Shown: positions 61,032-64,000 of the stretch, one piece after another
How positions within the stretch are numbered: position 1 is the stretch's first letter
How the letters are laid out: every line of letters begins with the position of its first letter
NCBI RefSeq assembly: GCF_040412085.2
Contig: NZ_CP115920.1
Span: 1,798,001-1,862,000, forward strand
Reading direction: 5' to 3'
Length of the DNA stretch: 64,000 bases
Origin: Vibrio sp. CB1-14
GTDB lineage: Bacteria; Pseudomonadota; Gammaproteobacteria; Enterobacterales; Vibrionaceae
The notes under the pieces: generated by a model
What the model saw: only the letters and a program-made list of their open reading frames with translations
Database searches by the model: none
Told to the model about the DNA's origin: nothing
Made by a program: the position numbers and the translations under genes

Positions 61032-63101
61032 ATGGATCAACTCGACGGATTGTTTATGAAAACCCCAGACAAGGGAAAACGTGCCATCTCTTTGATTCAC
61101 TCTTTGAGTGCTATCTTCTTAACAATTATTCTAATTTTTGTCGGCGCGAGTGTACTGAGCACCAATGGCCTTAATCAAGTTAAGCAACAGTTTGACAATT
61201 TATCAGAAAAAGCCCTTCCACTGTCTCTTAATAATGCCGCATTGACGCAAGATGTACTGGAACAAGTAAAACTGCTTAACTATGGTACACAGCTTGAGTC
61301 GACAGAAGAGTTAGAGCAGATCCGCCAACGCATCACGCAGCTTGTCGAGCAAAGTAATCAAAAGGTTGAAAACCTATACGCCATTGCCTCGGAGTTGGGC
61401 AATGCCGTTACACAGGAGCAACGAGAGCTCCTTGGGCAGAAAATTGTTGAACTTCAAAGAAGCACTCAAGCGATTCTGGCATACCAATCGCAAATACTGG
61501 CCATGAGTGCAGATATCGATAAAGAAGTGGCCGGCTTTCGATATGCCATCAGTACGCTTGGTCAAGAAATGAATCGCATCAGCTTGCTGTTTACACAAAA
61601 CAATCCGTCTTCGGCCGATGCCGCTACACGAGTGGTGACGGCTGCTAGTTCTCTAGAGAGCGCATTCTTGATGCTGATGATGCAGACCGATCTGAAAAAG
61701 GCTAATGGCGAATATCGGCAGATGCGCAATCGCTATGCAAGCATCAATTTAGCCTACGATCAGTTTGAAGAGTGGCATCCAGAAATCAGCGAGTTTCCAA
61801 GTTTTACTGCGCCCTATGACATGGTGAAAGCAGGGTTTAAGCAAAGCGGTGTGGTTCGTCAGATCATTGAACGGTTGGAGATTGCGACTATACAGCGTGA
61901 AGAACTCGCCAAAGCCGCTGTGCTGGCAAATGAGACCACGCAGATCTTGTCAGCCATTTCGACAACAGCGGAAGGGCTCATTGATGAGAGCCAATCCGTG
62001 GTAAACAGCACCATTCAAACCAATATTTACACTCTAATCATTACCACAGCCGTGTTAGTGATGGTTGTTTTTGGATTGTTCTTTGGACTGCGCCGCTGGG
62101 TTAATCGCGCACTTAAGAGTATTACTAGGCAGCTAAAACGTTTGGTTGAGCACGACTTAACGGGCGTCGTAGAGCTTTCAGGTCCCTCGGAAATGCGTGA
62201 TATTGCCAGAAAGTTGAATCAGGTTATTGAGTCGACCCATGACTCAATCGAAGTGGTTACCCGTAACTGTGAAACCTTGTACCAAACCGCAGAAATCAGT
62301 CATGGCGCAGCAGAATCGACGCGAAGCAGTTTGCTAGCGCAAAACGAATCTCTCGATAGCATGGTTGCTACAGTGACTCAGTTGGAAGCGTCAATCAAAG
62401 AAATCGCGACCGTGACGACGTCCTCATTTTCTGATTCGCAGCAGGCAGAAGAGTTTGCTTCTCTGGGGCTAAAAGCGGTCGAGGAGAATCAGCAACGTTT
62501 GCATACCCTTGAAACGACACTCGGCAACAATGAAACCTCGATGAATGAGTTGGATGGTAAAGTAAAGCAAATCCAAGAAATGGTCGATATGATCAGTGGT
62601 ATTGCAGACAACACCAACTTGTTAGCGCTCAACGCTGCCATTGAAGCGGCGCGAGCGGGTGAAATGGGACGCGGCTTTGCCGTTGTTGCGGATGAAGTAC
62701 GCAAGCTCGCGAGCGATACCTCAGAGCAAACCACCAATATTCGCCAAATGATGGCTGAGCTGATGGACGCCGCCCAAGATTCGAGACAATCTGTTATCGA
62801 GTCTCGAGCTGAAATGAATCACGCCCTAGATTCTAGTGAGCGAGTCAAAACGTCGTTCTCAGATATTGCGCTGTCTGTGAATCATATTCGAGAACGAGCG
62901 GAGCAAGTATCTGTGGCAACCGAAGAGCAAGAGCGAGCGACAGCAGAAGTAGGGCGCGCCATTGTTCATGTCACCGACCAAGGTGAGCATTCAAATATGC
63001 AGCTTGAGTCTATGGTTGAAAGTGCTGAGCAGGTGGCTGATATCGCAGGCCACCAGCAAGCAATGCTTCACAAGTACGAGCTCAATCGTCTATCCGTTTG
63101 A
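61032..63101 (+). CDS. Methyl-accepting chemotaxis protein with large periplasmic helical sensor
   Basis: 689-residue chemoreceptor of standard topology: membrane helix 1 near residues 22-44 ([20 protein letters not shown]), a long helical periplasmic region to about 330, helix 2 ([20 protein letters not shown]), a HAMP domain ([19 protein letters not shown]) and the signalling hairpin tip ([37 protein letters not shown]). The two start codons (61032 and 61056) both lack a strong Shine-Dalgarno. The ligand is unknown. The closest terminator is not evident. Confidence 0.92.
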   Translation: MDQLDGLFMKTPDKGKRAISLIHSLSAIFLTIILIFVGASVLSTNGLNQVKQQFDNLSEKALPLSLNNAALTQDVLEQVKLLNYGTQLESTEELEQIRQRITQLVEQSNQKVENLYAIASELGNAVTQEQRELLGQKIVELQRSTQAILAYQSQILAMSADIDKEVAGFRYAISTLGQEMNRISLLFTQNNPSSADAATRVVTAASSLESAFLMLMMQTDLKKANGEYRQMRNRYASINLAYDQFEEWHPEISEFPSFTAPYDMVKAGFKQSGVVRQIIERLEIATIQREELAKAAVLANETTQILSAISTTAEGLIDESQSVVNSTIQTNIYTLIITTAVLVMVVFGLFFGLRRWVNRALKSITRQLKRLVEHDLTGVVELSGPSEMRDIARKLNQVIESTHDSIEVVTRNCETLYQTAEISHGAAESTRSSLLAQNESLDSMVATVTQLEASIKEIATVTTSSFSDSQQAEEFASLGLKAVEENQQRLHTLETTLGNNETSMNELDGKVKQIQEMVDMISGIADNTNLLALNAAIEAARAGEMGRGFAVVADEVRKLASDTSEQTTNIRQMMAELMDAAQDSRQSVIESRAEMNHALDSSERVKTSFSDIALSVNHIRERAEQVSVATEEQERATAEVGRAIVHVTDQGEHSNMQLESMVESAEQVADIAGHQQAMLHKYELNRLSV

Positions 63102-63134
63102 ACGAACAGCAGTTTAAACGAATAGCGGTTTAAC

Positions 63135-63935
63135 CTAATTAGACTCGCGATCGTTCCTAAAAGGCTGGGTAAGTAACTTATCCAGCCTCTGCTCGTTTTT
63201 AGCCGCAAATTCTGGAATGCCTATCTCCACCTTATCGTGTCCAAGCTCTGGCTGAGCGCGATAGGTGCCAAACCAGCGATCCCATACCGACAAAAAGAAA
63301 CCAAAGTTGGAGTGTGTCTCCTTGGGTATTACCGAGTGATGAACGCGATGAAAATCCGGAGTCACCACGATTTTTCTTAGAGCTTTGTCTACGGGTGCAG
63401 GCAGCTTGGCATTGCTGTGATTAAACATCGCGCTCGCATTAAGAACAATCTCAAACACCAATACTGCAACAGGTGGGATCCCAAGCGCCATCACTACGCC
63501 AATTTTGATCCACATCGATAGCACAATTTCAATGGGGTGGAAGCGAGCACCGGTGGTGACGTCTATATCTCTATCCGCGTGATGCATGCGGTGTAATCGC
63601 CAAAGTATGGGCAGTCGATGGAACACGACATGCTGAAAGTAGATAACGCCATCAAGCAAGATGACGCTGATTGGTACTACCAGCCATAAGGGCAAGGCAA
63701 GGTGGTTGAAAAGCCCCACTTGAAGTTGAGCCGCGCGCAAAGATGCTTCAATCGCTAAAAGGGGCATGGCAACCGCTAAGGTTAAAGAGTTAAACCCTAC
63801 GAGCGCGAGATTGTTACTCCAACGTAATAAACGGCTGCGCGTTCGCGCCTTTCTTGGGACTGCCCACTCCCAGACAGCGCAGAGCACTAATACAGAAAGA
63901 AAGATCGCTAGGCGAATAGTGTCACTGTTTTCCAT
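63135..63935 (-). CDS. Sterol desaturase / fatty-acid hydroxylase family protein
   Basis: 266-residue integral-membrane diiron enzyme family. Histidine boxes HVVFH, LHRMHHADRD and FHRVHHSVIPKETHSN supply the eight-His iron centre, between four hydrophobic segments. Bacterial members hydroxylate or desaturate lipids; the substrate here is unknown. The frame is open to 63998, but ATG 63935 is the first plausible start; the TTG at 63998 is too near the window edge to be judged. Confidence 0.85.
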   Translation of the reverse strand: MENSDTIRLAIFLSVLVLCAVWEWAVPRKARTRSRLLRWSNNLALVGFNSLTLAVAMPLLAIEASLRAAQLQVGLFNHLALPLWLVVPISVILLDGVIYFQHVVFHRLPILWRLHRMHHADRDIDVTTGARFHPIEIVLSMWIKIGVVMALGIPPVAVLVFEIVLNASAMFNHSNAKLPAPVDKALRKIVVTPDFHRVHHSVIPKETHSNFGFFLSVWDRWFGTYRAQPELGHDKVEIGIPEFAAKNEQRLDKLLTQPFRNDRESN

Positions 63936-64000
63936 TGCTATTGAGTTTCCTTTTACTAACGCACGTTGGCAGAGTAGAATCCCGCCACCTTTTGTCAAAG

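Noticed and set aside
63936..63998. The extended sterol-desaturase frame starting at TTG 63998.
   Set aside because: The added residues (GGGILLCQRALVKGNSIA) do not fit the family N-terminus, and TTGACA at this place looks more like a promoter -35 element.

Overview
The window looks like a chromosomal segment of a Vibrio (Vibrionaceae, Gammaproteobacteria). The strongest evidence is the run pheS-pheT-ihfA-relV-tpm. This is the neighbourhood in which the small alarmone synthetase RelV is known from V. cholerae, and the relV reading frame here keeps its catalytic residues. A DUF3802 gene, the nrf and nir nitrite-reduction genes with FNR/NarP-type control sites, and several chemoreceptors fit the same assignment. 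No rRNA, tRNA, CRISPR array, insertion sequence or integrase was seen. The assignment rests on reading, not on a database search.

Layout. 0-1.1 kb: start of nirB on the minus strand with an E. coli-like FNR/NarP promoter, then a decayed LysE-family gene copy. 1.1-9.7 kb: LysE exporter, orphan TRAP binding protein, DUF3124 protein, a chemoreceptor, a periplasmic-sensor diguanylate cyclase and EmrD. 9.8-17.8 kb: MscS channel with a small upstream gene, an HPF-like ribosome factor, a MATE pump, a Kef-type K+/H+ antiporter with its flavodoxin-like partner, a GNAT gene, a GNAT fragment and a methyltransferase. 18-24 kb: the conserved pheST-ihfA-relV-tpm block. 24-31 kb: ppsA/ppsR diverging pair, a TPR protein of CcmI/NrfG type, a KAS III/ferritin-like gene pair, fpr and a small barrel-like protein.

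31.5-39.2 kb: nitrite ammonification. nrfA is on the minus strand and diverges from nrfBCD, followed by nrfEF. The shared intergenic region holds a perfect NarP-like dyad, an FNR-like site and a CRP-like site. Between nrfD and nrfE lies an array of eight 124-bp units plus a truncated ninth, each carrying two strong hairpins. The last unit appears to donate the Shine-Dalgarno-like sequence of nrfE. No nrfG follows nrfF.

39.3-59 kb is accessory: six separate GNAT genes plus a GNAT-HAD fusion, an ASCH protein, a Zur-box-controlled DUF1826 gene, a patatin plus alpha/beta-hydrolase fusion, a second MscS paralogue, a LysE gene broken by one stop codon, ArfB, and a tightly overlapping four-gene operon (nucleoside hydrolase, two exported mono-haem proteins, a cysteine-dioxygenase-like cupin). 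That operon is the best candidate here for an undescribed system. 59-64 kb: fructosamine-kinase-like protein, DUF3802, an NlpC/P60 lipoprotein, a second chemoreceptor and a sterol-desaturase-family protein.

Working together: NirB (cytoplasmic) and NrfABCD (periplasmic) are two nitrite-to-ammonia routes under similar oxygen and nitrate signals. NrfEF would attach the active-site haem of NrfA. PpsR switches PpsA activity by phosphorylation. RelV and the HPF-like protein both belong to stress and growth-arrest physiology.
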